Part shown: positions 44,420-56,045 of the stretch, in pieces
Numbering within the stretch: position 1 is the stretch's first letter
How the letters are laid out: each line of letters starts with the position of its first letter
NCBI GenBank assembly: GCA_048213135.1
Contig: PS015014.1
Location: 148,741 to 212,740, forward strand
Length of the DNA stretch: 64,000 nt
Direction: 5' to 3'
DNA from: Reclinomonas americana ATCC 50394
Lineage: Eukaryota > Jakobida > Jakobea > Jakobida
Program-made: the position numbers and the translations under genes
The notes under the pieces: generated by a model
The model's database searches: none
What the model was told of the DNA's origin: nothing
What the model saw: the letters and a program-made list of their open reading frames with translations, nothing else

Positions 44420-44613
44420 GTTGAGTTGTGGGGCGTGGTGGGGTGGGTGGGTCACTTGTCTCTCTTGTCCTTTGCTCGCTCTCTCTCTCTCTCTGTGTGT
44501 GTGTGTCTCCTCTCTCTCGCTCTCTCCCCTCGTCTTCTGCTTCTGCTTTCTCTTCCCTTGTCGCTCTCTATCTCTTTCTCGCCCTCAATCCTGTTCATCA
44601 CTTGTCTTGCTCT

Positions 44614-44668
<55 letters not shown>

Positions 44669-44683
44669 TGTCGTTCTCTCTCT

Positions 44684-44875
44684 NNNNNNNNNNNNNNNNN
44701 NNNNNNNNNNNNNNNNNNNNNNNNNNNNNNNNNNNNNNNNNNNNNNNNNNNNNNNNNNNNNNNNNNNNNNNNNNNNNNNNNNNNNNNNNNNNNNNNNNNN
44801 NNNNNNNNNNNNNNNNNNNNNNNNNNNNNNNNNNNNNNNNNNNNNNNNNNNNNNNNNNNNNNNNNNNNNNNNNNN
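44684..44875. other. Assembly gap beside the inverted SNW1 contig
   Basis: About 190 N bases preceded by CT and GT microsatellite sequence. It separates the SNW1 N-terminal contig from the small membrane-protein gene and probably contains the real promoter side of SNW1 once the contig is flipped. Confidence 0.85.
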
Positions 44876-45113
44876 AAACAGAGAGAGAGAGAGTGAGTGG
44901 TCAAAGTGTCAAGCGTGGAATGGCCCGCACTTTCGACACGCACGCGCGCGCGTTTCTTTTGCATTGTGTGTGCGTGCGCGCGTGCATGTCAGTGCATAAA
45001 CGTGTGCGCGTACCTGGCAAGCGAGGTCATTTGGGCCAACGCGCGCGCACGACTGTGGCGATGAAGTTGAGTGAATGATGGATCAATCGACTTCACGCAC
45101 TTCTCTACTCACA

Positions 45114-45553
45114 ATGGGCGGCGGCGGCGATCACTTTGAGTATCCCAAGGTGCGCGCAACTGCACACACACGCGCGCGCATTCTCTAACTTTATCACTGC
45201 GCAGGGTGTCTGGTCTCCTGCTGGTGGTTCGTGCACTCACTCTCTCTCCTCTCTTGTGTGCGTGTGTGTGTGTGTGGCTCATATGTGTGTGTAATGTGTT
45301 TATTCAGGCTGGTTCCCGCATCCACGAGCATGGCGACGCAACACGGCGTTTGCGGTGGTTGGCCTGGTTGGCATCTGCACACCGTTGTTCCTCTACTCAG
45401 CAAAGCGCGAGGTGCGTGTGTGTGTGTGCGCGCGCTTGCTCATTGTACGTGTCACTTTTCCTCATTGGCCTTTGTGTGTGAATGCAGACCCGCATTGATG
45501 CGCCGACACGCCCCATCCCCAGCGAGCTGTGGAGCAGTGTGCCGAAAGTGTGA
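45114..45553 (+). CDS. Small single-pass membrane protein, possibly mitochondrial
   Basis: Four exons with short introns encode about 75 residues. MGGGGDHFEYPKGVWSPAG is followed by GWFPHPRAWRRNTAF, one transmembrane helix (AVVGLVGICTPLFLYSA), a basic KRETR, and the tail RPIPSELWSSVPKV. Joins are phase-consistent: CCT GCT G joins GC TGG TTC. The start at 45114 matches the first glycine-rich residues. An in-frame ATG at 45075 would add 13 residues. A GGW-P-x-x-W-RRNT motif before one helix recalls small conserved accessory proteins of the mitochondrial inner membrane in plants and protists (complex I-associated type), but I cannot name it with certainty. Stop TGA at 45551-45553. Confidence 0.55.
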
Positions 45554-45627
45554 GAGAGAGAGAGAGTGATAGAACGGAGAGTGGCGCAGCAGCAGTACTG
45601 TGGAGGGGTTTCTCGCGCTGAGTGCCT

Positions 45628-45908
45628 ATGAATGAGTTGACTGTGGATGTGAGAGAGGTCGTGCATTCGCAATAGCGAGAGAAGAGTGGGACTTGTTGAG
45701 AGGTGAAGAGAGTTGCTTATCTGACTGTCTCGTCTGGCTGGACCCAGGCAGCATGGAAGAGGACCACATCTGTGCCTCTGAGCCTACTGCTTGGTGTTAC
45801 GGCGTTTGCGATTGTGTGGACGTGATGAGTGCGATGGACGAGGCACGATGGATACAACGCTACAGAAGGCGATCATGGAGAAGTGCTTCCGTTAGTCTCC
45901 AAGAGTGA
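45628..45908 (+). CDS. Possible tiny membrane-protein gene
   Basis: A short ATG exon (MNELTVD, then gtgaga donor) can join in phase 0 to an exon after ggacccag. That exon encodes AAWKRTTSVPLSLLLGVTAF then AIVWT, a credible transmembrane helix. It then either stops at TGA or splices again near 45838 to a short basic end. Total length would be 32-45 residues. The evidence is only splice consensus and hydrophobicity, so this may be spurious. If real, small subunits of respiratory complexes have this form. Confidence 0.25.
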
Positions 45909-46159
45909 TCGCGCTCTCGCTCCCGTGCCTCGGCTGTTCCGTCTGAGCGTATTCCGTCTCATCAATCCGTCATACTTCCGACTTCGCAGTTCGTCGTGTG
46001 CCTTCACGTGTTATGAGGTCTACGGCGTTATCTGACCAGTCTGCGACTAACTAGCGGTTGCCAAGGCGACGACTCATGTGCATGCTATCGAAGCAAAGAG
46101 TCATGGGACGTCGCTCTAATCTGTCCCCTTCCCTCATCATTCACTGCGATCGCGAGGCA

Positions 46160-47553
46160 ATGCAGCTGTTAGCCTTTGCGCGCTCCGTGCGCCCTCTGCT
46201 CGCTTGCCGGCATCATCGTTGCGCACGTTCTCTGCAGCAGTCAGTGCACGAGCAAGACTGATTCTCATCGTTATTGATTCCCCACGTCAGCAGCATTGCT
46301 GCGTCAGTGCACGACTGCCGCGTTCTCGACCTCTTCTCCTGCCCAGTCATCGGTTCCATCATCCTCGCCGCAGCCACCCGGTGTGTATGCTCCTGTGCAT
46401 GCATGTGGATTCCGACTGTTGTCTGACGGAATCTCCCTGCTCCTTCCTCCCCACAGTGAATGCACCGCAACAACAACAACAACAGGACAAGCGTGGGAGT
46501 GGCAAAGAGGGAGGCGGTAGTGGTGGTGGAGCTCGGCCCAACGAGACCAAGCGATCGATCTTTGGCTGGGAGCTTCTGATTGCTGTGCCAGTGGCGATGT
46601 TCTTCTCCTTTGTCGGTGTTCCTCGTTGCGTGCTGTGTCGTGCCGTCGCGCCGTTGATCCGCGCGGCCGTATGTCGCTGATCGTGCCGTCGTACGTTGTT
46701 TTGCAGCTCTGTACTACGGGTGAGTCTGCCATCCATGTCTTCTTGATACTCTCTGCGCTGTTTCACGTGTGTGCGCGTGTGTGTGTATAGTGTCAAGAGC
46801 TCCAGCTGGCCCACAGCCGAGGGTGTCATTGTCAAGTCGGATATCTTTGAGCAGTCCCGCAAATCGGTCGTGTTCTCCGGTAAGTAGTGCAGGTGGAGGT
46901 AGCGCATCGTGTGATCACTACTGTATTTTTGACCGCGGTGTGCAGGCACGGACTATTTGCCCGATATCAAGTACCGTTTCCGAGTGCCTGGCGAGACGGC
47001 CGATCGCGAGGGATTCATTGTGTCGTTCCGTTACTGGGGTGCGCCGCCGGCCCGGCCCGAGGCCGAGTCTCTGCTGGCGCTGTACCCCGTCGGTTCCAAG
47101 GTGTTTGAACTCGTTCACGCCGCCATGGTCCGCTAGCGCTCACTCACTCCTTGCTGCGACATGTGCAGGTCACTGTGCACTATGACCCGTCGCAACCAGG
47201 TGTGCTCACGCTCTCTCTCGTCATCTTGCTTCGAGGGCGTTCCCTGTTTGTTGGTTTGTTGGTTGACGATGCATGTATGTATGTGGCGGCAGAACGCGCG
47301 GTGTTGATTCCTGAGATCGGTTGCATCGGTCTGAGTGCGGCGTTCTCCAGCGCTGCTGTTCTCGCGTTCGGCTTCCGTGTGGGTCCTGCGCGTGGTATTG
47401 TTGCGTGTGAGCGTGCATGTGCATTTTGCACTCGATCACTGTGTTTCTCAACCATCGGCAACACAGTTCACCAGTGCCGTGCTCATCCTCATGGGCTGGC
47501 TTGCGCAGTACGGCTGTCAGAACGCCAACAGAGAGAAACCAGTGGGTGCTTAG
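46160..47553 (+). CDS. DUF3592-type membrane protein with mitochondrial-like presequence
   Basis: Exon one (MQLLAFARSVRPLLACRHHR) splices near 46225 to ALLRQCTTAAFSTSSPAQSS. Together these make a basic, acid-free presequence typical of mitochondrial import. A Gln/Gly linker leads to transmembrane helix one (FGWELLIAVPVAMFFSFV), then a DUF3592-like extramembrane domain: SSWPTAEGVIVKSDIF, LPDIKYRFRVPGE, YPVGSKVTVHYDPSQP and ERAVLIPEIG. This pattern (WPTxxGxV, then YPVGxxVxVxYDPxxP) defines the family. Two further hydrophobic segments follow (GLSAAFSSAAVLAFGF, SAVLILMGWLAQYG), ending REKPVGA with stop at 47551-47553. About eight introns. DUF3592 proteins are mostly uncharacterised. Mitochondrial targeting is inferred from the first two exons, whose splice joint is a best guess. 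Confidence 0.65.
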
Positions 47554-47777
47554 AGGGGAGTGGCATGTCAACCCATTCTTTGCCAGCAGACGGTAAACAC
47601 ACGAACGAGTGGATTGCACGCTCTCTTGACCAAACCCTTCCTCTTTCACACGTTGCCACTCTCCATGTTCTAGAGATCTCTGTCTGCTGACCAATCTGTC
47701 TCCTTCATCTTCTCCCTGTCGTTGCTTCGTTTTGTGTCATCACCTCTCACAACAAGCGTTAGCTTGTTTATTAATTC

Positions 47778-50086
47778 TCAATCACCACCGGTGGGTGCGC
47801 CTTTTGCGTCCCACTTGATTTTCCTCGACGTGTCATTGGGTGCCTGCTTGACTTGCGGCGGTGCCAGCGGTCGCTTGAGCAACACCGATGCCTGCCGATA
47901 CATCGGTGCGTTCTGTTGCGAACTGCCTTGGCCCTGTAGCTGGGCGGCCACATTCCGGAACGCATCGTTGACAAGAGCCACGCACTCGGCCGCCGACATG
48001 ATGCACGTGACCACTGGTGGTCGTGCAAATGCGTCGATCGTCTTGACCAGGCTGCTCTTGAGCTGACCAGGTGCAGTGTTACCGTTGCGCTTGTCGAGGG
48101 CAGTGTGCGTGCTGCCGCGTCGCAATGTCTGAATCGCGACACGTCGAGCTTGCTCGTGCATGAGACGGTTCTGGTGGGGTTTTCAACAGAAATGTGTGTG
48201 AGATCACAGCAGTTGAGTTGCCGACTTGAGCTGATGGTGATCACTTACCGTCTCTGCGTTGACCAGCTCTCTCCGCCTCTCCACGTAGCGCATCATCTGA
48301 CGGTGTGCCAGCCACCGCCGACGGCGGACGAATTCTTGCACACTGTTCTGTATGCATTCTCTGCGAAACAACAAGGTGAGTCCTTTTTTCCCAGTGGGGA
48401 TCGGCGCGCGCGGGGGAGAGCGTGACGCACGTGGTGACGAGGTGCAGCGGCGGCAATGGATTGAGCAGCTTGGCTCTGAAGGATCTTTCAAAGCTGCATG
48501 TACATCGGAGAGAAAATGTCTGTCAGCAGATGACCGCTGCGATACACGGAGGCCGAAGACGACACTGACCGGTCAAAATGCCGAAGGCCACTCCGGTCCA
48601 ATAATGTCTTGAGTGGAATCTGTATGGTCGGGCGCGTCAGAGAAGAGCATGTGATGGCATGCACAAAAAACATACACACATACACACCTGCGAATCGCAA
48701 GCCCAATCTGGCACTGGGTCTCTGTCTCGCGTTGCAGCCGATCGATGCAGCAGTTGAAGCAGACTCAACACCTTGATGTTGTTCAAAGCCGTTTGTGCGC
48801 GTCTGTACAATCAGCCGTGAGACGAGAGCAGCGCCACACGCTTGCGCACAGTGCGTAATGTGAGCAAACCGTGAATGAATGAACGCCCGGATCGTTCGTT
48901 GCGCAAGACGCACTGTCGCAAGCACAGGAACTTCTGAGTAACCACCCTCACTCCCTCCCTCTCTGCCAACTGTGTACGCTGGTACCTCTCCGTAAAAACT
49001 TTTGCGCAGCAACCAGTGCGCGTCGTGTGAGGGCTGTCGCCCGCAAGAACCACCGAACCAGGACCAGCGCCTGCCGTTTTTTCTCAATGCGCTGATTCAT
49101 CCGCTGTACCCAGAGCGCACTGCAGCAGTGGAACAACAGTTAGTTTCACGCACATGGCACGCGGGCTGTGCATGCCCGGACGCACTCTTCGACGCCCTGC
49201 GGTTTGTGACCCAGTATTCGCTGGCGAACCAGCGGCCAGAACTGTTTCTGCAAGATGGTAGCTGCTCGTGTGCGCCTCTGTTCCACACAACGCACCGTCT
49301 CCGCGCGTACTTCCTGCGTGCGTGTGTGAGCAAGCGCGAAGATTTGCAACTCCAATCGCTCTGCGCTCACGCGCGCGCACGTAACGAGGAGGGCGGCAAT
49401 CAGGGACTGGACACGCGAGGCGGCCGCTGCGGTGGTCATCCACTGGCGCACCAGCTGCGCGCGCACGTCACGATCAGGATCCCACCACATGTGCGCTCTT
49501 ATTATCTCTCTTACACACTCACCGAGCGGTTCTTGATGCGATCCTTGAGCCGCTTGGAGGCTTCGACGGCCTGTGTGACCCGCGAGCTCGAGTCAGAAAA
49601 AATACTGCAAAGAGTGTGCAAGCAGCAACAGTGAAGACGAGCAGACGCACCCGTTGCACTTTGTTGTCTACCGACTGAGCCAGTGCGGCGGCACGTCGCT
49701 CTTCTTCCACTAGCTGCTTGTGACGCACATCGGAAGCATGCCGTGCCTGCGATTCGAGCTCCTCGTGCTGTGTGCCAGAATCAGCGTCCATGCATGCGAC
49801 TCGTGCGCGTTGCAGTGCNNNNNNNNNNNNNNNNNNNNAACAGGCCGTTTGTGCTGCTGCTGCTCGTCACCAAAATGGAGATCGTCAACCGCGACTGCCG
49901 TCGTCGGGACAGGCAACGACGGCAGTGCGGGCGACACCGATCGCGCACCGCTGCGCCAGTCATCGACCTCTCTCCTCGCCTCCTGGTGCACCGTCAGGAA
50001 CGACGATGACTCACCGTCGCGCCGACGCACCGCTGTGTGCGTTTCGTTTGTTGGTCACCAGCGAACAATGAGAGAAACCGCAGCAT
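47778..50086 (-). CDS. IQ-motif and coiled-coil protein, unrecognised
   Basis: A probable start MLRFLSLFA is followed, after an intron, by EARREVDDWRSGARSV and a disordered stretch broken by a 20-N gap (49819-49838). Next come helical exons HASDVRHKQLVEEERRAAAL, VTQAVEASKRLKDRIKNRS and LVRQWMTTAAAASRVQSLI, then RAATILQKQFWPLVRQRI. The last of these fits the IQ calmodulin-binding pattern (IxxQxxxRxxxxR-like), and RRALVAAQKFLRR is similar. C-terminal exons include FVRRRRWLAHRQMMRYVERR, NRLMHEQARRVAIQTLRRGS and a disordered end IKWDAKGAPTGGD, stop at 47778-47780. Many short introns make the exact chain uncertain. IQ and coiled-coil proteins of this kind are often flagellar or cytoskeletal. No family name can be given. 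Confidence 0.5.
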
Positions 50087-50302
50087 GGTTCACTGTTGAG
50101 GGACGCACCTGCCAGCATGCCACACGCGTGCGTCTCTCAATCTGTGTTGCTCTCGCAAGTATGTGCGACAACGCGTGCGACAATTGCTAATAATCTTTTC
50201 TCGCGTGATATCGATGAAAATGGTGTTCGGATGTAACGCCTCGTGAATCCACCGCCCACTGCAATGAACCGACTTGGCCCACTTCCTATATATCTATTCC
50301 CT

Positions 50303-51076
50303 GATGTTTTTTGTCGCGCGAGGTAATGTCTCTCCTTCTCTCCTTGTTCTCTCCTGTGAGACTCACACACACACACGTTCTTGTTCATTCCTTCGTCCAA
50401 TGTCTTTTCTCTGAGTGTGTGTCTGTGTGGGTGAGAGAGAAAGAGCACGTGTGGCCGTTGTTCACAGCGTTCGTTTGTATCATGTGTGTCGCAGCTGCTT
50501 CCACTAACGTTCCACTGACGCGGTTGATGGTGAGTACGTGTGTGTGTTTGACAATGAGTGAGAAGAAAGGTGCTGTCTGAGCTCTGTCCTCGGACACTGA
50601 CACACGCGCACAGTGTTCCGCCTCGTGGTCTCTCCCACTAATGGCCAAGGTCACTGTGATACCAGCGACGGCGGAGAGCGACACTGTCAAGTCTCCTTCT
50701 TCTTCTTCAACACAATCACAACAACAATCATCATCATCGCCAACTCCGATCGCCTGTCGTCCTCTCAATGCCGTGCAACCACAATCAATGTCACTTGCCG
50801 CACTACTGCAGCTGACCGACGCAGACACGGGCACTTTGCAGATGAATTCGTTGGTGGTCTGTCGCGTGTCGGGAGCGGTCAAGTTGCGTTATGCTCACTG
50901 ATGGTTGCCGAGAGCGTCGATGGCTAAACTGTGCATTCCTTTGCCTGCTGTGCTGCTGCAGTGCACAGGGCGAGGCCACGTTGAATGCCAAGGAGGCGCG
51001 TCACTTGCGTGTGTCGCAGGAAGCCATGTTGTCACGAACACCCTCCTCCGAAGGCTCCGCCTCCTCTGCCACATAG
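50303..51076 (+). CDS. Small unrecognised protein
   Basis: Best model: exon MFFVARA, then ASTNVPLTRLM after a long microsatellite intron, then an exon with MAKVTVIPATAESDTV, a Ser/Gln run, and PIACRPLNAVQPQSMSLAAL with LLQLTDADTGTLQMNSLVV. A final exon reads AQGEATLNAKEARHLRVSQE and ends SSEGSASSAT at 51074-51076. The exon at 50641-50880 is the best supported. The first two exons are tentative, and the gene may simply start at 50641. The family is not recognised. Convergent with IWS1, 188 bp apart. Confidence 0.4.
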
Positions 51077-51264
51077 TCCTCCTCCCCCTCGCAACCCGGC
51101 TACTCTGTACTACACTCTCCTCTCCTCTCTGTCCCCCGCGCACCTTGCCCGTGCGACTTACGCGCTGTTGTTGTGCTTCATTCTGATTCGTGTAAAGTAT
51201 TTGTGATGTTTTGCTGCATTTTTGTCGCACGGGAAGAAAGAGAAAACGCGACCAGAGGCAGCGC

Positions 51265-53410
51265 TCAGTCGTGCCCGGCGATCTTCACGACTCGTGCCTG
51301 TAGCCGCTGGCTGCCTGTACGTGCCTTGTTCATGGTCTTCTCCAGCTCGGACTCGCCGTCCCTCGAGGCGTTCGGACTGCGGGGCGGTCAGCAGGATCAA
51401 CAACAGCGACGACGACGACCACCATCAACCCACGCACCGATGGCGAATCTTTGGTCGCTCCTCGTCGTTGGCGTCGTACGTGCGCAAGTTGCTCGGCAGA
51501 TCGAGCACCAGTCGCGTCCACTTTTCTTTGATCCGCTCCGCCGTACGCTTGTTGGCCTCCGTCTCGCGCGGGTGACGCGAGTACAGATTCACCAGCACAC
51601 CGATGCGCGAGTCCTTCAAAAAGTCGTCGCGAATGCCCATGGAATCGCCCTGATCACCCGGCCGTTGTTCAGTGTCGTCGCCCTCGCACGGCAAGTCAAG
51701 CAGGATGCGCAGAATGCAGGTGCGCAGGCTGAGCGGCGGCAGCGACTTGTCCTTGGCGTTCGGCTTTAGCCAGTCGAACAGCGCCGACAGTAGTGCGTTC
51801 TGCAGCAGCGGTCCGACGAAACGCGGACTGTGGACAAGAGTGAGTGCATAAATACGTGAAGGAAAATGCACACATGCAGAGAGAGGCGAGCATGCACTCA
51901 ACTTGCGGACGTACTGCTCCAACTTTGACAGCAGTCGCTCCTTGTGAATTGCTGGCTTGCCCTCTGCATTCAGGCGCTCGTCGGTCTGCTGCGCCACTTG
52001 CATCTCCTTGATGAAACGAGAGGCCTATGGCAGGGGTGAGACATCAATGATTGCGCATCTCACATCGCGCTCGCACATACCGCCTGCACGTAGGACTCGC
52101 GTTTGGGGGCCAGATCGGTGACTCGCCGCTTGATGTACGCCGTCACCTCGTCCTCCTCCTTCTTCTCTGTGGGCACACATACTCGCGTGAGGCCATATGC
52201 CTGCGGTGTGAGAGAGGCACACGCGTGCACTCTGACGCACTCTGTGACTTCTCCACCGGCTGCTCCGCAATCGCACTGTCAATGTTGATGCGCTTTCGCC
52301 GCCGGCCGACACCCTTCTCTTGTTCGTCGTCGCCACTCTCCTCCTCGCCAATCTCATCGTCGTCCTCGTCCTCGTCGCCAGACTTCTTTCGCCGGCGCCG
52401 CTTGCCTTGCGTCTCTCGCTCCTCGTCCATTTCGGCATCCATCGCAGTCTGCTCGGCCTCCATCGCCACACGCTGCACAGCGACACTGTGAGTCTTCCTC
52501 ACACACGCACACACGCACACACGCGCACATCAGCAACAGTCATTGCACCTCCTGCACGAATCGCTCGACGGCCTTCTTGAACAGCGACTTGTACTCGTGC
52601 TTGATCTTGTGCTTGAGGTGTTTCAAGTGGCTAATCACCATGTCGCGCACCGTCGACCGATTCACCGTCGTCAAATCCTCCAGCTCATACACCACCTCGC
52701 GAGTGACCTCTTCGATCTGTCGCTTGTCGAGCTCCTCGTCGTTCTCCTCCTCCTGCAGAGCCGCCGGCCGCTCCGCCTTGCCCTGCTTCTTCAGCTTCTT
52801 CAACTTTTTCAGCTTCGACGACAGACTCTCGTCGTCGCCATCTCCCTCGCCCTCCTCGTCCTCTCCATCGCCATCACCACTCTGGCACACCGTTCAGCAA
52901 GGACGACATACAGAGAGAGAGAGAGAGCATGCAACTCACCTTTTGTCGTTTCCTCGGTGGCTCATCATCGTCGTCGCCAAACAACTCGTCATCGTCGTCG
53001 CCCTCGCCCTCGTCGCTCTTCTTTGCGCCCTTGCTCAACTTGCGCCTCTTTTCCTGTGTTTTTTCACCTTCTCCACTGCCACTGTCATCGTCATCGCTGT
53101 CGGCAGCAGCCTTGGATCGCTTTCTCAGCTGCACTCACACATACACATACTCATCGTGAGCAGTGTGGTGTGTGTATGCATGTGTGTGTGCGTGTGCGTG
53201 TCTTGCTCACCAGTCGCTTCTTCTTCTCCTTGGGTGCATCGTCGTCCTCTTCTTCATCCTCCTCCTCCTCGTCTTCTCCACTGGCCACTTTGAAATCGCC
53301 ATCGGCCTCCTCATCTTCATCGTCATGCTCGCCTGCAAGCATGCACACACACGTACGCACATGTGAGAACAAAGCACAGCGTCCACTGCTGTGTGTGTGC
53401 GTGAGAAAGT
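51265..53410 (-). CDS. IWS1: IWS1/SPN1 transcription elongation factor (5' end at a gap)
   Basis: Partner of SPT6 in RNA polymerase II elongation. The N-terminal half is extremely acidic (EEEEDEEEDDDAPKEKKKR, DDDDELFGDDDDEPPRKRQK) with basic clusters, as in IWS1. A helical region follows (VVYELEDLTTVNRSTVRDMV, HLKHKIKHEYKSLFKKAVER). Then comes the TFIIS N-terminal-like domain: RFVGPLLQNALLSALFDWLK, SLPPLSLRTCILRILLDLP, DSRIGVLVNLYSRHPRETEA and RIKEKWTRLVLDLPSNLR. The last exon ends RLQARVVKIAGHD with TGA at 51265-51267. The first visible exon starts after an acceptor at about 53333, and the intron before it runs into the 20-N gap 53411-53430. The true start codon is therefore not visible, and the boundary with CCDC81 is unresolved. 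Confidence 0.8.
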
Positions 53411-53430
53411 NNNNNNNNNNNNNNNNNNNN

Positions 53431-56045
53431 AGACGAGAAACAGCCAACACCCCACCACGGGACGCAACTCGGCGTTGGCCTGCTGGATCTCCTGCAAGTC
53501 GGCGAGCACCTCGGCCTCGCGTTCAGCATACAGACGGTTCTTCTTGTCTTGGATCTGCTGTTGTAGCTGCTTGCGATGGTAGGCGCGGTGCGAGTGGGCG
53601 TCGTCCGGAGCAGGCGGCTCCACTGGGAACGCGGTGATATCGCGGTCCAAGTCGATGGCGTGCGGTGCCCGTTGCACTTGCACCGACGCCAATCGCTGTC
53701 CCTCCCGCTCGCGCATCTGCGCCTGCAGGAAGCGTCGGTGGTCGTCCTGGACTTTGCGACGCGACTCGCGATTCGCAGCATCCACACGACGGGTGATTTC
53801 CAGCTGCGATTGCTCCTGTTGACGCACGTGCACAAGTTAGCAAGGGTCGTCACTGCCGAGCCGGTGACATGCAGAGTGACTTGCCTGTTTCATGTAGTAG
53901 TCGTCTTCCTGGAACTCCTTCGCCAGTGTGTCCTCGTACCGCTTGAACGCCTCCTCCATGGCAGCATCTGTGGGACGTCAAAAAGAAGAGAAAGTCAGAC
54001 GGGTGGCCACGAAACACAGGAGAACACGAGACGAGACGCAACGCATCGCGGTACTGCTGACACCTCGGCCAATGCTGTTCTTCATGGCCATGGACGGCAA
54101 GTTGGCCGCCAGAGTGTACGACGCACCGCCGACGGAGCCAGACGACGAGCGATTCGAGTGGGGAGAGGCCAGGCCGGGCCGACCGGGGGCGGTGACTGCG
54201 CGAGGAATGTCCAGTGATCCGACACGCGTCGCACCGTGCGGCGGCGTCATCGGGGCCAACTGCGGACTCGATTGCCGCACAGCCGAGGCGCCATTCTGCG
54301 CATCATCACACGCAGACCGAAAAATAGTGAGCAACGACAACTCTGTGTTGTGGCCACACACAATCAAAAACGAGCAATGCGCACTCTTCTGTCCACCCAG
54401 TCCTTGCCGTGCTTGGCCAGCAGATCTCTCTCCAGCTGCTCAAACTCGCTGTCGAGCTGCCGTCGTCTTCTCTCCTGTGCTTCGGCCTTGCTCAATGCCA
54501 CCGGACTGTACTCTTGCACCTGTGACCACACGAAATGAGCGACACGATCACGAGGCTGCGTGTAACCACCGCGCAAACACACACCTGATGCATCAACTCG
54601 CCACGCGAGGTCTCGGTCAGATCGCGAGCGCGACGATCCAGCTCCTCCTCGTCCGTGTATGGCCAGTGGTCGTGCTTCTCGTGTCGCTTCTCGGCGTCGC
54701 GGCGAGCGGCAGCCTCGCGCTTCTGGTGCACCACATGCTGATTGTAGCTCAAGTCCTGCTGCGACACATTGGCGGCCTCCAGTCGCTTCCGCCTTTCGTA
54801 GTCGAGGGCGGCCAACACACTGCGCTGCGTCGACTCGTGCTCCGCTCTCTTGTCGCCATCGTCACGGTGGCCGGGGCGGGCATCCTCGCGTGCGACCAGC
54901 GACTGCGATAGCAGCGACGAGCGCTTTGTCGGACTGCCGGGAGTGCCAAGTCGCGGCGGACCACCACGCGTTCTCGGTCGTGGCGACGTTTCACCGCCGT
55001 TGCTTGCTGCTGCTGCTGCTGCTGATGGGGCAGATGCAGACGCACTGTTTCCATTCGAAGCTCCAGCCGCCTTGGGAGACTCGATCGTGGCGTGATCGCC
55101 GTGCACGGTGAGCACATTGAGTGCGCCGGAACCGTTGCCTCCCTCATTGAGTTGCACGTGCTGGCGGCGACCGTGCGCAGGCGAGGCACGTGGAGGCGAC
55201 ACTCTCGATGGCGACACGTTGCCGCCACCACCGCCACCGGCCAGTCGACCGCTGCGTGAGGGTGGCGGTTGCATGATTTGACCATTGCCGGCGCCCGGCG
55301 GGAGCGACAGCGTGGCGATCGGAGTCATGGTGGAGGCGCCGGTGCTTCCGCTGGCGCCCCCCGAAGCCACTTGCGGTGTCGTCAGGGCGTCCCGGTTGAA
55401 CTCGTCGGTGTATGTGGTGCTCGGTACGAACTCCACAATCGCATGCTCGCCCTTGATGGAGCCCATGCCGCCGAGATCGATATTGATCTTCTTCCCGGAC
55501 GACAGCACCTGCACAAAAAAAAACACGAACACACGGTTGTGTGAGCGGCGTTGGGGAGGGCAGAGACGGGTGCGGACCACTGACCTCGCCCAATCGCTGC
55601 ACAAACTGTCGCAACGCGGCCACAATCGTGTCCTTCTTGATCTGACTCTGCTGCGAAATCGCAAACGTGTTCACCTCGGCCATCGGCATCTCATTCGTCA
55701 CGTGTGGCCTGTTGTGCAACCGCAGCGCATGCGCCTGCGCAAAGGCCTCGCTGATCACAAACAGCGGATTGCGCTTCGTGGTCTCGCCGGCCACGTTGCG
55801 AACGCGCTGCACGACAAACTTGCCCATGCCCGGCAAGATCACGCCCTGTGTCGCGTGATAAGCACATCGCGCCCTCCCCGCTCATCATCACCAAATCACA
55901 CGCCCCGCACCTTTTGCAGCGCCAGTTGCCGCTTGACAAACGCAAAGGTGGCCTCGAAGACGCTGCGATATGTGTTCTCGTCGATCTTCATGAGACGCGA
56001 CCGAGCCGCACACTCGCGCATGAGATCGTCCATGGAGTACGCCAT
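53431..56045 (-). CDS. CCDC81: CCDC81-like protein with two HU domains (3' end at a gap)
   Basis: Starts MAYSMDDLMRECAARSRLMK. The first eukaryotic HU domain reads FAFVKRQLALQKGVILPGMG with KFVVQRVRN, NPLFVISEAFAQAHALR and EMPMAEVNTFAISQQSQIKK. The second follows: LRQFVQRLGEVLSSGKKINI, DLGGMGSIKGEHAIVEFVPS. This matches the two CCDC81 HU domains. A disordered Ser/Ala-rich middle precedes long coiled coils (ALDYERRKRLEAANVSQQDL, RDAEKRHEKHDHWPYTDEEE, KQLQQQIQDKKNRLYAERE). The last visible exon ends ANAELRP at a gtggtg donor that runs into the 20-N gap 53411-53430, so the stop codon is not seen. CCDC81 is centrosomal or flagellum-associated in animals. Adjacent BABAM1 and EIF3I share the strand. 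Confidence 0.78.

Noticed and set aside
44171-44683. A true inversion that inactivates SNW1
   Set aside because: The segment is bounded by N runs on both sides and splice phases match after flipping, so an assembly orientation error is much simpler.
53150-53470. A CCDC81-IWS1 fusion protein
   Set aside because: Both are normally separate proteins, and a gap of unspecified size lies between them. I kept two genes and reported the uncertainty.
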